64,000 nt of DNA. Source: Schlesneria sphaerica (lineage in GTDB: Bacteria; Planctomycetota; Planctomycetia; Planctomycetales; Planctomycetaceae). The DNA lies in contig NZ_CP172346.1 in NCBI RefSeq assembly GCF_044336245.1, forward strand, positions 620,001-684,000. Reading direction: 5' to 3'. Made by a program: the position numbers and the translations under genes. Positions 22,287 to 30,595 of the stretch are shown here, in pieces. The first letter of the stretch is position 1, and each line of letters starts with the position of its first letter. The notes under the pieces are model-generated. The model saw nothing but the letters and a program-made list of their open reading frames with translations, had not been told where the DNA came from and searched no databases.

Positions 22287-22643
22287 ATGCGAGTGATGAT
22301 CTTTCTCAAACGTGTCTACGACGAACCATCCAGTCAGGATGGAACACGCATTCTCGTTGAGCGACTTTGGCCGAGAGGGGTGAGCAAGGAGAAGGGGGCA
22401 ATCGATCTGTGGCTTAAAGAAATTGCTCCCACCACGGAACTTCGCAAATGGTTTGGGCACGACCCGGCGAAGTGGGACGAATTCCGTCAACGCTACTGGG
22501 CGGAACTGAGACAAAACCAGACGCCGCTGGAGACCCTGCGAGCGAAGTCTGAGGAGGGTGCGGTCACCCTGGTGTATTCGTCTCATGACCAGGAGCACAA
22601 CAGCGCGATCGCGTTGAGAGACTTCCTCGAGAAACACCGATAG
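22287..22643 (+). CDS. DUF488 family protein
   Basis: A 118-residue protein of the DUF488 (YeaO-like) family. Diagnostic are FLKRVYDEPSSQDGTRILVE with LWPRGVSKEK, then LWLKEIAPTTELRKWFGHDP and the C-terminal VTLVYSSHDQEHNSA block. The family is widespread, small and cytoplasmic, with no established function; some members lie beside metal or stress genes. The open frame runs back to 22068, overlapping the end of the dehydrogenase gene, but only the portion from the ATG at 22287 (or 22296) aligns. It converges on the MOSC gene with 33 bp between stops. Confidence 0.9.
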   Translation: MRVMIFLKRVYDEPSSQDGTRILVERLWPRGVSKEKGAIDLWLKEIAPTTELRKWFGHDPAKWDEFRQRYWAELRQNQTPLETLRAKSEEGAVTLVYSSHDQEHNSAIALRDFLEKHR

Positions 22644-22676
22644 ACACCTGACTGGATGTTGATCGTAGCGCGACGA

Positions 22677-23393
22677 TCATCCATGGTCGTTCGGACCGAT
22701 CAAGCGTTTGCTGGGATCGGGGTTCGCATTTTTCTCGACTCGCTTTGTCAGCGTGGATTTCCAGCTTGTCGCCAGCGGAGCCAGCGCGGCAAGCTCAGCC
22801 GCTGCTCGCAGATCATCTTTTTCAAAGTGCATGATTCGGTTGGACCGTTCGATCGTCCAGTCCGGATACGGCCGGTCCTGGAGATGAAATCCCAATCCAG
22901 GGGTAATCATCCCTTCCGTCAAAACTCGAAAGTACCAGCCGGTACGGCCCGATTCTTGAACCTGCAGCGCCAGTGTCTTGATCCGCCAGCGTCGGGCCAG
23001 TTTCCAACAGGGCTGCCGGGGTTGAGAAACCTGAAGTCGAACGTCACCCAGTTGCCAGATGTCTCCCACACAAACGGTTGTCTCATTCAATCCCGCGATC
23101 GTGAAATTTTCTCCGAATGCGCCGAAGGGAAGATTCGGCTTCTGGAGGACCTGCCGCCATTGCGCATAGTGATCTGCGGAATAGGCCAGAACAGCCTTGT
23201 CGGGCCCCCCGTGGTGTTCGAGATCCGCCTGACCGTCTCCCTCCACGTTCGTGCTGCCAACTCGAACCGGACCGGGAACCGGGGACTTTTGAAATCCGCT
23301 TGTCCACGGTCGGTCCATGGGATCAGTGGCACCCTCGAGCCCCATTTTCCGAGGTAACCCGACCTGGATCGATTGCAGCACGGGCCTTGTCAT
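22677..23393 (-). CDS. MOSC domain protein (YiiM-like)
   Basis: A 238-residue MOSC-domain protein, the fold used in molybdenum cofactor sulfurase C-termini and in YiiM-type proteins that reduce N-hydroxylated compounds. Visible features: VRVGSTNVEGDGQADLEHHG (about 44-62), DKAVLAYSADHYAQW, FGENFTIAGL and the conserved cysteine C129 in SQPRQPCWKLARRW, the residue proposed to bind the Mo cofactor, followed by a three-helix C-terminal segment (WTIERSNRIMHFEKDDLRAAAELAAL) typical of the YiiM 3-alpha domain. Its start lies 206 bp downstream of the cupin gene of the merR-nor operon, same strand, so read-through is possible but not evident. ATG start with AAGG just upstream. Confidence 0.9.
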   Translation of the reverse strand: MTRPVLQSIQVGLPRKMGLEGATDPMDRPWTSGFQKSPVPGPVRVGSTNVEGDGQADLEHHGGPDKAVLAYSADHYAQWRQVLQKPNLPFGAFGENFTIAGLNETTVCVGDIWQLGDVRLQVSQPRQPCWKLARRWRIKTLALQVQESGRTGWYFRVLTEGMITPGLGFHLQDRPYPDWTIERSNRIMHFEKDDLRAAAELAALAPLATSWKSTLTKRVEKNANPDPSKRLIGPNDHG

Positions 23394-23599
23394 GCCTTAA
23401 GTCCCTGAACACGCTTGGACGGCATTTGTCACACAGTACCCGTGTCACCACGAGCGACCCTGCACCATAGTGTATCAAGGTCGGTGAACCCGAGGAGTGA
23501 AAGTTGGTGCCTCCAGTCCGATCCCGTCGAGAGGTACACTATACCAAATAAGTAATACTCAGCTTCGTGAACAGAGAGAACCTCAATCGGTCGACTCCT

Positions 23600-23932
23600 T
23601 CACTTGGGACCATAGAGTGTCAACAGAAACGACGCGGGTTCAAGACACTCCACGGAATGGGGTTCTCCGGCGGCGACACAAAGCATCTGCCCCGCCGAGA
23701 GCTGCTGAACTTTTCCCATTGCGGTGAAGGCGATCACCCCTTCAAGACACTGTAGGGTGATGTCTCGCGGAGCCTTGTGCTCTGCCAGCACCTTACCCGC
23801 CGCCATGACCAGACGAATGATTTCAATATTGTCTGACTTGAATAACGTCCGTGTCTGAGAAGCTGCCAGCTCTTTCCCGAGAGGTTGTACGTTAATGACT
23901 TCGCCCGGGTGTGCATGAGATATCGCCATCAT
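23600..23932 (-). CDS. Small cupin-domain protein
   Basis: A 110-residue single-domain cupin. The beta-barrel pattern is seen in NIEIIRLVMAAGKVLAEHKAPRDITLQCLEGVIAF (motif 1, with H and E-like positions) and LSAGQMLCVAAGEPHSVECLEPASFLLTLYG (motif 2). One His (AGEPHSV) and the motif-1 H (LAEHKAP) could bind a metal. The start may be the first ATG (23932) or the second (23929), which has better spacing to GGAGA upstream. It lies 32 bp after the DUF542 gene and so is probably the last gene of the merR-nor-DUF542-cupin operon. Similar small cupins often accompany respiratory or nitrosative-stress genes; the exact role is unknown. Confidence 0.82.
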   Translation of the reverse strand: MMAISHAHPGEVINVQPLGKELAASQTRTLFKSDNIEIIRLVMAAGKVLAEHKAPRDITLQCLEGVIAFTAMGKVQQLSAGQMLCVAAGEPHSVECLEPASFLLTLYGPK

Positions 23933-23964
23933 CGATCTCCTTATTCAAAGCAATTGCATCGGGC

Positions 23965-24159
23965 TCATTGATCGCTGCTCAGACATTGATTCAGCTTTGC
24001 CAGGACGACTGAGGCATCGAGCCCTTCCTGCTGACACGCGTATCTGAGCGACTTTCCGCCGCAGGAAGAATCAATGCCCAGTTTCTGAAACACAGTCAGT
24101 GTTTCGGGATGCTCAATAATCCAGTCTGGCACGGAAGTATCGAGATCACAGGATGTCAT
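23965..24159 (-). CDS. DUF542 (ScdA/RIC N-terminal domain) protein
   Basis: A 64-residue protein consisting only of the DUF542 domain found at the N-terminus of ScdA/YtfE (RIC), the di-iron protein that repairs iron-sulfur centres after nitrosative or oxidative damage. The signature is VPDWIIEHPETLTVFQKLGIDSSCGGKSLRYACQQEGLD, with the conserved CGGK and a following Cys. The hemerythrin-like C-terminal half of RIC is absent; stand-alone DUF542 proteins are known beside denitrification genes. The ATG overlaps the stop of the NO reductase gene (ATGA, 24156-24159), so the two are translationally coupled. Confidence 0.9.
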   Translation of the reverse strand: MTSCDLDTSVPDWIIEHPETLTVFQKLGIDSSCGGKSLRYACQQEGLDASVVLAKLNQCLSSDQ

Positions 24160-26384
24160 GGAGTTTCCGCCTTCCGGAATGAATGGCCTGTCTTCAATCC
24201 TGCGACGAACCAGACAAGAGCCAGGGCGCCGAGGAAAAAGACCGTATCACCGGGAACACGCAGCCAGCGAAGCCACTGCATGAGTTCGGTTTGCATGAAT
24301 TCGGCGCTACGTGAATACCAGTACCCGTGTTCGACAGAGGCCCAGGTCTGCATCAGCCCCACGGGCAACAGACTCAGCAGACACATTGCTGCGAGCCCAA
24401 CGTTGAGCGACCAGAAAGAGAAGCGAAGCCACCCGTCATTCCATTCGCGCCCCGGAATCAACGCTCGAAGACAGACCAGCATCAGTCCGATCCCAAGCAT
24501 GCCATAGACACCGAACAGAGCGGCATGTCCATGCAGCGGCGTGGTATTCAGCCCCTGCATATAATAAAGGGCAATCGGCGGGTTGATCATGAATCCAAAC
24601 AAGCCCGCACCGATCATGTTCCAGAAGGCAACCGCCACGAAGAAGTAGATCGGCCATTTGTACTGTCCCACCCATTTCGTCAGCCGTGACCGACGCAGGT
24701 CTTCCATGGCATCAAACCCCAGCAGTGTGAGGGGTACGACCTCCAGGGCACTGAACACGGATCCCCAGGCGAGCGCCACCGTAGGGGTTCCGGAAAAGTA
24801 CAGATGGTGACAAGTTCCGATAATGCCCCCCGAAAGAAAAATCGTTGCCGACAATAAGGCTGAGGCAGCAGCGATGCCGGGTCGAACCAGGCCGAGGCGC
24901 ATAAAGAAAAAGGCGATCACGGTCGTGGCGAAGACCTCAAAAAAGCCTTCCACCCAGAGGTGCACGACCCACCACCGCCAGTACTCGACCATCGACAGGT
25001 GCGAATGCTGCCCCCAAGTGAGCCCCGCGCCGTAAAATAAAGCGATCGCGCCGCTGGCTACTGCCAGCAACGTTACCAGTTGTTTCTGCTCGCCTGTTCG
25101 CCGCAATGCCGGAAGCAGCACTCGAATCATCAGGACCAGCCACAGCAGCAGACCTGCGAATAGTGCGATTTGCCAGACGCGCCCCAGATCGACGTACTCA
25201 TATCCCTGGTGACCAAAGTAGAACGACACGGTGTCCGAGAGTTTATTGTGAACGCTCAGTAGTTCACCCGTCAGCGACCCCACCACGACCAGCAATAGCG
25301 CTGCGAACAGAATGTTCACGCCCAATCGCTGTCCCGGTGGTTCGTGTTCGCTGACCAGAGGTCCGATGAACAATCCCGCCGCCAGCCAGGCTGTGGCAAT
25401 CCAGAATAAGCCCATCTGAATATGCCACGTTCGAGTCACGCTATACGGCAGCCACTCCGACAGGGGAATCCCGTAGAAACCATCCCCCTCCACCCCATAG
25501 TGGGCCGTGACAACCCCCAGCAGCATCTGCACGAGAATCAGAGCCGAGACGACCCAGAAGTACTTGATCGTCGCCTGCTGTGAGGGGGTGGCGACCCATT
25601 GACCGAGGGGGTCCGCTTCAGGCAATGGCGTCACTTCCTCTTCGTGCTTTTTGGCCGCGTGCCACCAGACCATGGCCGAAATCCCCGCCAGCAGCATGAT
25701 GATGCTCACGCCAGTCCAGACAACCGTATCGCCGGTTGGACGATTGCCGACCAGTGGTTCATAGGGCCAGTTGTTTGTGAACGTCACGTCCTGATCCGGA
25801 CGATTCGTACTGGCTCCCCACGATGTCCAGAAGAAGAATGCCGCGAGTTTCCGCAGGCGATCCGGGCTGCTCACCGCTCCCGCGGGGATGGCGTAGTCGG
25901 CTCGACCATTGATGAACACGTCCGAGTAATGCGCAAGATTCGATTCAAACGCCTCCGCTCGAACAGGATCAATGAGGATGGTCTGGGTCGACGGATCGTA
26001 GGTGTTCGTCCGAATGATCTTCGCGAGCCGTCCTTGAAGTTGAGCCTGTTTTTCACTGTCGAGGTCGGCAAACGGGGCTCCAAAGTCCGCAGTGGCCCAG
26101 CGGTCAAGAATGAATACCGCCTCGCGATGGAGCCAGTCCGCAGTCCAGTCGGGTGCCACATAACTTCCGTGCCCCCAGACCGAACCGACTTCCATCCCGC
26201 CCAGTGACTGCCAGACACCCTGCCCCGCCTGAATTTCACCTTCGTCGATCAGCGGCCGGCCCTCTGTCGTGGTGACTTTGGACGGAATCGGGGGCATCTC
26301 CTGGTAAATGCGAGTCCCGATCCAGCCGAGCACGAGAAAGGAGAGAACCATGACAAGGATAAATGCGGTCCACAATCGCTTCAT
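24156..26384 (-). CDS. norZ: Quinol-dependent nitric oxide reductase (qNOR)
   Basis: A 742-residue membrane enzyme that reduces 2 NO to N2O with quinol as donor. The N-terminal helix and the long periplasmic segment (GQGVWQSLGGMEVGSVWGHGSYVAPD at about 54-79) are the qNOR-specific fused NorC-like part. The NorB-like core follows, with the low-spin haem His in RTWHIQMGLFWIATAWLAAG, the block VEYWRWWVVHLWVEGFFEVFATT with the catalytic-site His and Glu residues, the paired histidines of GTCHHLYFSGTP that bind the non-haem iron, and the final haem ligands around HGHAALFGVYGM. Length fits the 740-780 of the family. ATG at 26384 with AGGGG upstream. It follows merR by 39 bp and overlaps the DUF542 start. 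Role: NO detoxification or partial denitrification. Confidence 0.96.
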   Translation of the reverse strand: MKRLWTAFILVMVLSFLVLGWIGTRIYQEMPPIPSKVTTTEGRPLIDEGEIQAGQGVWQSLGGMEVGSVWGHGSYVAPDWTADWLHREAVFILDRWATADFGAPFADLDSEKQAQLQGRLAKIIRTNTYDPSTQTILIDPVRAEAFESNLAHYSDVFINGRADYAIPAGAVSSPDRLRKLAAFFFWTSWGASTNRPDQDVTFTNNWPYEPLVGNRPTGDTVVWTGVSIIMLLAGISAMVWWHAAKKHEEEVTPLPEADPLGQWVATPSQQATIKYFWVVSALILVQMLLGVVTAHYGVEGDGFYGIPLSEWLPYSVTRTWHIQMGLFWIATAWLAAGLFIGPLVSEHEPPGQRLGVNILFAALLLVVVGSLTGELLSVHNKLSDTVSFYFGHQGYEYVDLGRVWQIALFAGLLLWLVLMIRVLLPALRRTGEQKQLVTLLAVASGAIALFYGAGLTWGQHSHLSMVEYWRWWVVHLWVEGFFEVFATTVIAFFFMRLGLVRPGIAAASALLSATIFLSGGIIGTCHHLYFSGTPTVALAWGSVFSALEVVPLTLLGFDAMEDLRRSRLTKWVGQYKWPIYFFVAVAFWNMIGAGLFGFMINPPIALYYMQGLNTTPLHGHAALFGVYGMLGIGLMLVCLRALIPGREWNDGWLRFSFWSLNVGLAAMCLLSLLPVGLMQTWASVEHGYWYSRSAEFMQTELMQWLRWLRVPGDTVFFLGALALVWFVAGLKTGHSFRKAETP

Positions 26385-26423
26385 GAAAAGCCCCTGCTGG
26401 AGGTCTATTGTCGGTGACTGAGC

Positions 26424-26822
26424 TCATTCGACTGACTTATGAACGAGTGGGCAATCGTGGGAGGTTCCATTCCCACGGCAGCGTTTCACAATCTTGCTGA
26501 GTGAACGTTTCATCTGCTGAAGTGACTGGATCTTCTCCTCGATGTCGCAAACTTTCGCTTCGGCCCGCTGGCGTATCTGCTCGCAGCAGGAAGGGTTGAC
26601 GAACGACAGGTCGAGCAACTCGCGTATCTGGGCCAGCGTGAACCCCAGGTCCTTCGCGCGCCTGATGTACTTCAGCCGCTCTACAGTTCTCTCATAGTAA
26701 AGTCGGTAGCCGGACGGACGGCGTTCGGGTTCCTGCAGCAGACCTTGCCGTTCATAGAACCGAATCGTGTCGATCCCTGTATCCGAGAGTCTGGCGATCT
26801 CGCCAATTTTCATCGCTTTCAT
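26424..26822 (-). CDS. MerR family transcriptional activator, thiol-rich
   Basis: A 132-residue regulator of the metal-type MerR subgroup. The winged helix-turn-helix is MKIGEIARLSDTGIDTIRFYERQGLL (4-29) followed by the wing RRPSGYRLYYE; a dimerisation helix spans about 80-112. Cysteines are at 79, 80, 92, 115 and 124; C80 with C115 and C124 (C-x8-C) mimic the three-thiolate site of Hg(II)-binding MerR, while the CC pair at 114-115 of Zn-type ZntR is not complete. The ATG at 26822 is preferred: AAGGGG lies 6 nt upstream, whereas the frame is open to 26858. First gene of the operon ending with the cupin, behind the promoter at 26870-26901. Effector (metal, thiol reagent or NO) is not determined. 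Confidence 0.93.
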   Translation of the reverse strand: MKAMKIGEIARLSDTGIDTIRFYERQGLLQEPERRPSGYRLYYERTVERLKYIRRAKDLGFTLAQIRELLDLSFVNPSCCEQIRQRAEAKVCDIEEKIQSLQQMKRSLSKIVKRCRGNGTSHDCPLVHKSVE

Positions 26823-26869
26823 CGACAGCCCCTTCGTAGACCCCCGGGCGGACCTCAATTGAGGTCGAG

Positions 26870-26901
26870 ATCTTACACTCTCGAGTATACTCCAAAGTCA
26901 A
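26870..26901 (-). promoter_or_regulatory. MerR-type promoter/operator of the merR-nor operon
   Basis: On the minus strand a -35 element TTGACT (complement of 26896-26901) and a -10 element TAAGAT (complement of 26870-26875) are separated by 20 bp rather than 17, the over-long spacer that MerR family activators correct by twisting DNA. The spacer carries an imperfect dyad, ACTTTGGAGTA / TACTCGAGAGT (9 of 11 positions match), the usual position of a MerR operator. The gene start lies about 48 bp downstream. The sequence resembles the mer, pbr and cad promoters closely. Confidence 0.88.
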
Positions 26902-27082
26902 GGCACAAATCAGGGAAGCAAATTCGAAAGACGCCCGCTGCCGCGAACTGTACGATACGTGAACTCAATATCCCATTCCCGCTCACGACTCAGACCATAA
27001 ATAGCTTCCGCCCCTGCCCTGCTCAAACAGGGAGGGTCGAGTCACTCGATCACCAGATGCGTCGTATCTTTTGGAAGTATTC

Positions 27083-27412
27083 ATGGCCTACGATGAAATT
27101 CTTGCGAGTCGTATCCGGAACATGCTTGCTCGTAAAAAGGGGATCGAACCGAAAAAAATGTTCGGCTGCCTGTGCTTCCTGCTGAACGGCAACCTGCTCA
27201 CCGGCGTTCGAAAGGATTGTCTGATTGCACGGCTTGGTAGAGAGGAGTCAGAACTGGCACTTCGGGAGCCGTTTGTTCGTCCTTTCGATATCACTGGCAA
27301 GAGAATGCGGAACTGGGTCCTGGTCGAACCGCCGGCGGTCGAAGACGACGATCAATTGAAGGGGTGGATTGATCGAGCGACATCCGTTGTGAAGAGACTG
27401 CCGAAGAAATAG
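27083..27412 (+). CDS. TfoX N-terminal domain protein
   Basis: A 109-residue cytoplasmic protein made of the TfoX/Sxy N-terminal domain only (MAYDEILASRIRNMLARKKGIEPKKMFGCLCFLLNGNLLTGVRKDCLIARLG). The family was named after the competence regulator of Haemophilus; stand-alone N-domain proteins are widespread and of unknown function, so no role in competence is implied. The start at 27083 has GGAAG at 27073-27077; an in-frame TTG at 27071 is less likely. Monocistronic, on the strand opposite the merR operon, with which it shares an approximately 180-bp divergent region. Confidence 0.88.
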   Translation: MAYDEILASRIRNMLARKKGIEPKKMFGCLCFLLNGNLLTGVRKDCLIARLGREESELALREPFVRPFDITGKRMRNWVLVEPPAVEDDDQLKGWIDRATSVVKRLPKK

Positions 27413-27567
27413 TCGCGTTCCGGCGAATCCCCAGGGGAGACGAACAACGCCATTCGCAAGGACAAAGAGAGGCGGGCTGGTTTTTTGCCGACGAACGTTT
27501 CCCGTAAACGACGGTTGATGTATTATGCGGTGATACAACTGATGTCCTGCGATTGGAGAAGTTGCTG

Positions 27568-28926
27568 ATGTTGACATTGACGGGCCCCCGAATCTCGCGT
27601 TTTTGTGACAAAGTCACGCGCCGCTCCTTCCTCCAGGTCGGCGGTCTCTTCATGGGGGGATTGACACTTCCCCGCCTGTTACAAGCGGAACATTCTTCGA
27701 GCGGCAATCAGCCTTCGACCTCCCGTCAACGCAGTGCGATCATGATCTATATGCCGGGGGGCCCGCCCCACCAGGACATGTATGACCTGAAGCCGGATGC
27801 CCCTGCGGAAGTTCGGGGAGAGTTTGATCCGATTGCGACCTCGGTCCCGGGGATCGAAATTTGCGAACTGATGCCCCGACTGGCTCAGCGGATGGACAAG
27901 TTTGCGATCATCCGGTCACTTGTCGGGTCCGATGGTGCCCACGCCTCAAACCTGTGCGTTACCGGGGCCCCCTACGGAAACAAAATTCCCGGAGGAGCAC
28001 CCCACTTTGGTTCGATGATCTCGGCCCTGCAGGGACAGACACATCGAGCGGTTCCTGCCGTCGCAGATCTCTCGGACATGATGCAGCATCTCCCTTATAA
28101 CGTGGGAGGACCGGGTTTCCTGGGATCAGTCCACCAGCCCTTCCGGCCTGATGGCGACACGCGTGCCAACATGGTGCTCAACGAAAGTCTGGCACCACGG
28201 ATGGATGATCGCCGGATGCTGCTAACGTCGTTCGATCGCTTCCGCCACGAGGCAGATGCGCACCGCCATATCGGCGGCATGGAAACCCATGTCGATCAGG
28301 CACTCGACGTCCTGACTTCCAGTCGTGTGATGCAGGCACTGGACCTGGACCGGGAAGACCCCAAGGTCCGCGAACGATACGGCGCAGATGATCTTCAGAT
28401 TCTGCCCTACTCTAACCTGGGGTACCGGGCGCTCGTGTCGCGATTCCTGATGGCCCGACGACTGGTCGAAGCGGGTGTCCGCTGCGTGACCGTCTCGTTC
28501 GCCGATTTTGACTGGCACGGTTCCAACTTTGCATTCGGAAGGAAGGTCTTCCCTGTCTTCGACCAGGCAATTACGGCTCTCGTCGACGACCTGCACGAGC
28601 GAGGGATGGCCGATGACGTCAGTGTCGTCGCATGGGGTGAATTTGGACGAACACCTCGCATCAATGCAACCGCTGGCCGCGACCACTGGCCGCAGGTCAG
28701 TTGTGCACTGCTGGCTGGCGGGGGGATGAAAACGGGGCAAGTGATCGGATCAACGAACCGGCTCGCTGAGTCGGCTCAATCGCGCCCTGTCCATTACTGC
28801 GAAGTTCTCGCGACGCTCTATCACAATCTGGGGGTGGATGTCGAAACCGCCACTGTACGCGATCCGGGGGGACGACCACGCTACCTGATCGACGGCCATC
28901 GCCCGATTCCAGAACTGGTGGGATAG
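27568..28926 (+). CDS. DUF1501 family protein (Tat signal)
   Basis: A 452-residue DUF1501 protein, a sulfatase/alkaline phosphatase-like superfamily member expanded in planctomycetes. The Tat motif TRRSFLQVGGLFMGGLTLPRL near the N-terminus indicates export. Conserved family blocks: AIMIYMPGGPPHQDMYDLKPDAP (metal-site-like), RGEFDPIATSVPGIEICELMP, the segment RRLVEAGVRCVTVSFADFDWHGSN, and VVAWGEFGRTPRINATAGRDHWP. The ATG at 27568 has GGAG at 27555-27558; the frame extends to a TTG at 27553. The enzymatic activity of the family is unproven. Usually it pairs with a DUF1549/DUF1553 gene; here it stands alone. Confidence 0.93.
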   Translation: MLTLTGPRISRFCDKVTRRSFLQVGGLFMGGLTLPRLLQAEHSSSGNQPSTSRQRSAIMIYMPGGPPHQDMYDLKPDAPAEVRGEFDPIATSVPGIEICELMPRLAQRMDKFAIIRSLVGSDGAHASNLCVTGAPYGNKIPGGAPHFGSMISALQGQTHRAVPAVADLSDMMQHLPYNVGGPGFLGSVHQPFRPDGDTRANMVLNESLAPRMDDRRMLLTSFDRFRHEADAHRHIGGMETHVDQALDVLTSSRVMQALDLDREDPKVRERYGADDLQILPYSNLGYRALVSRFLMARRLVEAGVRCVTVSFADFDWHGSNFAFGRKVFPVFDQAITALVDDLHERGMADDVSVVAWGEFGRTPRINATAGRDHWPQVSCALLAGGGMKTGQVIGSTNRLAESAQSRPVHYCEVLATLYHNLGVDVETATVRDPGGRPRYLIDGHRPIPELVG

Positions 28927-29064
28927 TTTCACGGGAAGCGAGAAATCGTTCCCTCTAAGCAGAGCGCTTCGTACGAACTCTGATTCACGAGGCTCCCGAT
29001 GTTTTTTGAGAGCTTCAGTACTCATCGCCCGTAGCAGAACAGTCTCCTCACAGAACTGTGACCA

Positions 29065-29403
29065 ATGCAACAGTCGAACCTGGCGATCATCGTCACTCTG
29101 GCCTTCAGCATTGTCGGAGTCTGTGGGGACTACTTTCTGAAACTGGCGAGCCAGCAGAAGGATTCCCTCCGATCCCCCTGGTTTTACGTCGGTTTCGTTT
29201 TGTACGCATCCACCGCCTTTGGGTGGTTGTTCGTGATGAAGCACCTCAAGCTCGCGACCGTCAGCATGGTCTACTCTGTCTCAATGGTTCTCCTGCTGAC
29301 CACGATGGGAGTCGTCTTCTTTCAGGAAAGTCTCAGTTCACTTGAGATCGTCGGCTTGGTAATGGCCGTCGGCGCGCTCCTTCTCTTAACGCGTTTTTCC
29401 TGA
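29065..29403 (+). CDS. EamA/SMR-like four-helix membrane protein
   Basis: A 112-residue integral membrane protein with four predicted helices (about 7-27, 37-57, 63-83, 90-108), the size of half an EamA (DMT) transporter or of a small multidrug resistance protein. The pattern KHLKLATVSMVYSVSMVLLLTTMGVVFFQESLSSLEIVGLVMAVGALLLL matches the C-terminal half of DMT-family repeats, with the Glu of FFQES at the usual place. It would need to dimerise to form a pore. Substrate unknown. The ATG at 29065 has only a weak upstream site. It stands alone. Confidence 0.82.
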   Translation: MQQSNLAIIVTLAFSIVGVCGDYFLKLASQQKDSLRSPWFYVGFVLYASTAFGWLFVMKHLKLATVSMVYSVSMVLLLTTMGVVFFQESLSSLEIVGLVMAVGALLLLTRFS

Positions 29404-29514
29404 CGAATCGTTCGTGCTGCAGGGCCCTCCAGAAGCGTGATAAATCAACCGGGCCGGTCGCGACTCGACTGCAGCGATTGACTCGACAGCAGCGACTCAG
29501 AGTCGAGACTTCTC

Positions 29515-30402
29515 TCAAGTTCCATCCGGCTGTTCTTCAGGCTCTGCCGTGACAGCATGTTCAGTGGGAACAATGTGATGACCTCTCAACTGGGCATACA
29601 CCTGCGTGAACTCCGCACCGAAAAACAGGATCTGCGACGAGTAATATGTCCACAACAGAAACACAGCCAGCGATCCGGCCGCCCCATACGCCGACGAGAC
29701 TGCCGCTTTCGCGAGGTACAATCCAATCAAGTACCGGCCGAATGTGAAGAGCAACGACGTCACAATGGCACCGATCCAGACATCCTGCCATTTCACGTGC
29801 GCATCCGGCAGGAACTTGAAAATGAACATGAACAGTATCGGGATCACGACAGAAGAGCTGACGTAATCGACAATCTGCGGCGACAACACGGGCACATCGA
29901 TCCAGTGACTGATGGTCGACAGCAGGGTGCTGAGGCAAAGGGAAACTAGCAGCAGAAAGCCGATTGACAGGACCATGGCAAACGAAAGGGCCCGGTCTTT
30001 CACCAGTCCCCAAACTCCCAGGCCGGGTTTCACTTTCACTCCCCAGATCGTATTCATCGAATCTTTGAGCTCGACGAAGACTCCTGTCGCTCCAAATAGC
30101 AGCGCGACGACCCCGAGGATCGAAGAGACCAGGCCAACATGCTTTTCTTTACTCGCCGCAGTGATCATGGCCTGGATCCCCTCGGCACTGTCTTCACCGA
30201 CGAGTCCATCCAACTGCTGTTTGAGCTGTCCCTGGACGGCATCGGCTCCGAAAAACAGACTGGCAATACCGATTGAGATCACCAGCAACGGTGCAACGGA
30301 AAAGGTTGAGTAGAACGCCAGGGCCGCTCCGAGACGGGCACCACGGTCGTTGACAAATTCGGACATGGAGCCGGATACGAGTCGCCAGAGGAAGTGAAAC
30401 AT
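29515..30402 (-). CDS. YihY/BrkB family inner membrane protein
   Basis: A ~295-residue polytopic membrane protein of the YihY (formerly RNase BN / BrkB) family. After MFHFLWRLVSGSMSEFVNDRGARLGAALAFYSTFSVAPLLVISIG (the family's N-terminal block with the first helix) come the SILGVVALLFGATGVFVELKDSMNTIWGV block and four more helices ending in YGAAGSLAVFLLWTYYSSQILFFGAEFTQVYA, which is diagnostic. Function in the envelope is unknown. The ATG complement of 30400-30402 is preferred since CAGGAG lies upstream; an ATG at 30480 in the same frame is an alternative adding 26 residues. It lies about 110 bp upstream of the left end of the aspartokinase transcript, same strand. Confidence 0.9.
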   Translation of the reverse strand: MFHFLWRLVSGSMSEFVNDRGARLGAALAFYSTFSVAPLLVISIGIASLFFGADAVQGQLKQQLDGLVGEDSAEGIQAMITAASKEKHVGLVSSILGVVALLFGATGVFVELKDSMNTIWGVKVKPGLGVWGLVKDRALSFAMVLSIGFLLLVSLCLSTLLSTISHWIDVPVLSPQIVDYVSSSVVIPILFMFIFKFLPDAHVKWQDVWIGAIVTSLLFTFGRYLIGLYLAKAAVSSAYGAAGSLAVFLLWTYYSSQILFFGAEFTQVYAQLRGHHIVPTEHAVTAEPEEQPDGT

Positions 30403-30595
30403 GGTCGTTCGGTCTCCTGCCGTAATTCCTCGCGGTAACACTTTCTGAAACGACTCGTCAGTGAATGCGGCCAAGTCCATCGTCGGTGACAGCAAACGGA
30501 GCCAGACTCGATGTTGAGGATGCGGTAATCACGGTAACTGGACTGCTGCAGGTCTGAGACAGTGAAATTCACCTCTGCCGACGGCTTTTATGAAA

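Noticed and set aside
21179..22309. Minus-strand frame of 376 codons
   Set aside because: Antisense to the alcohol dehydrogenase, no family similarity.
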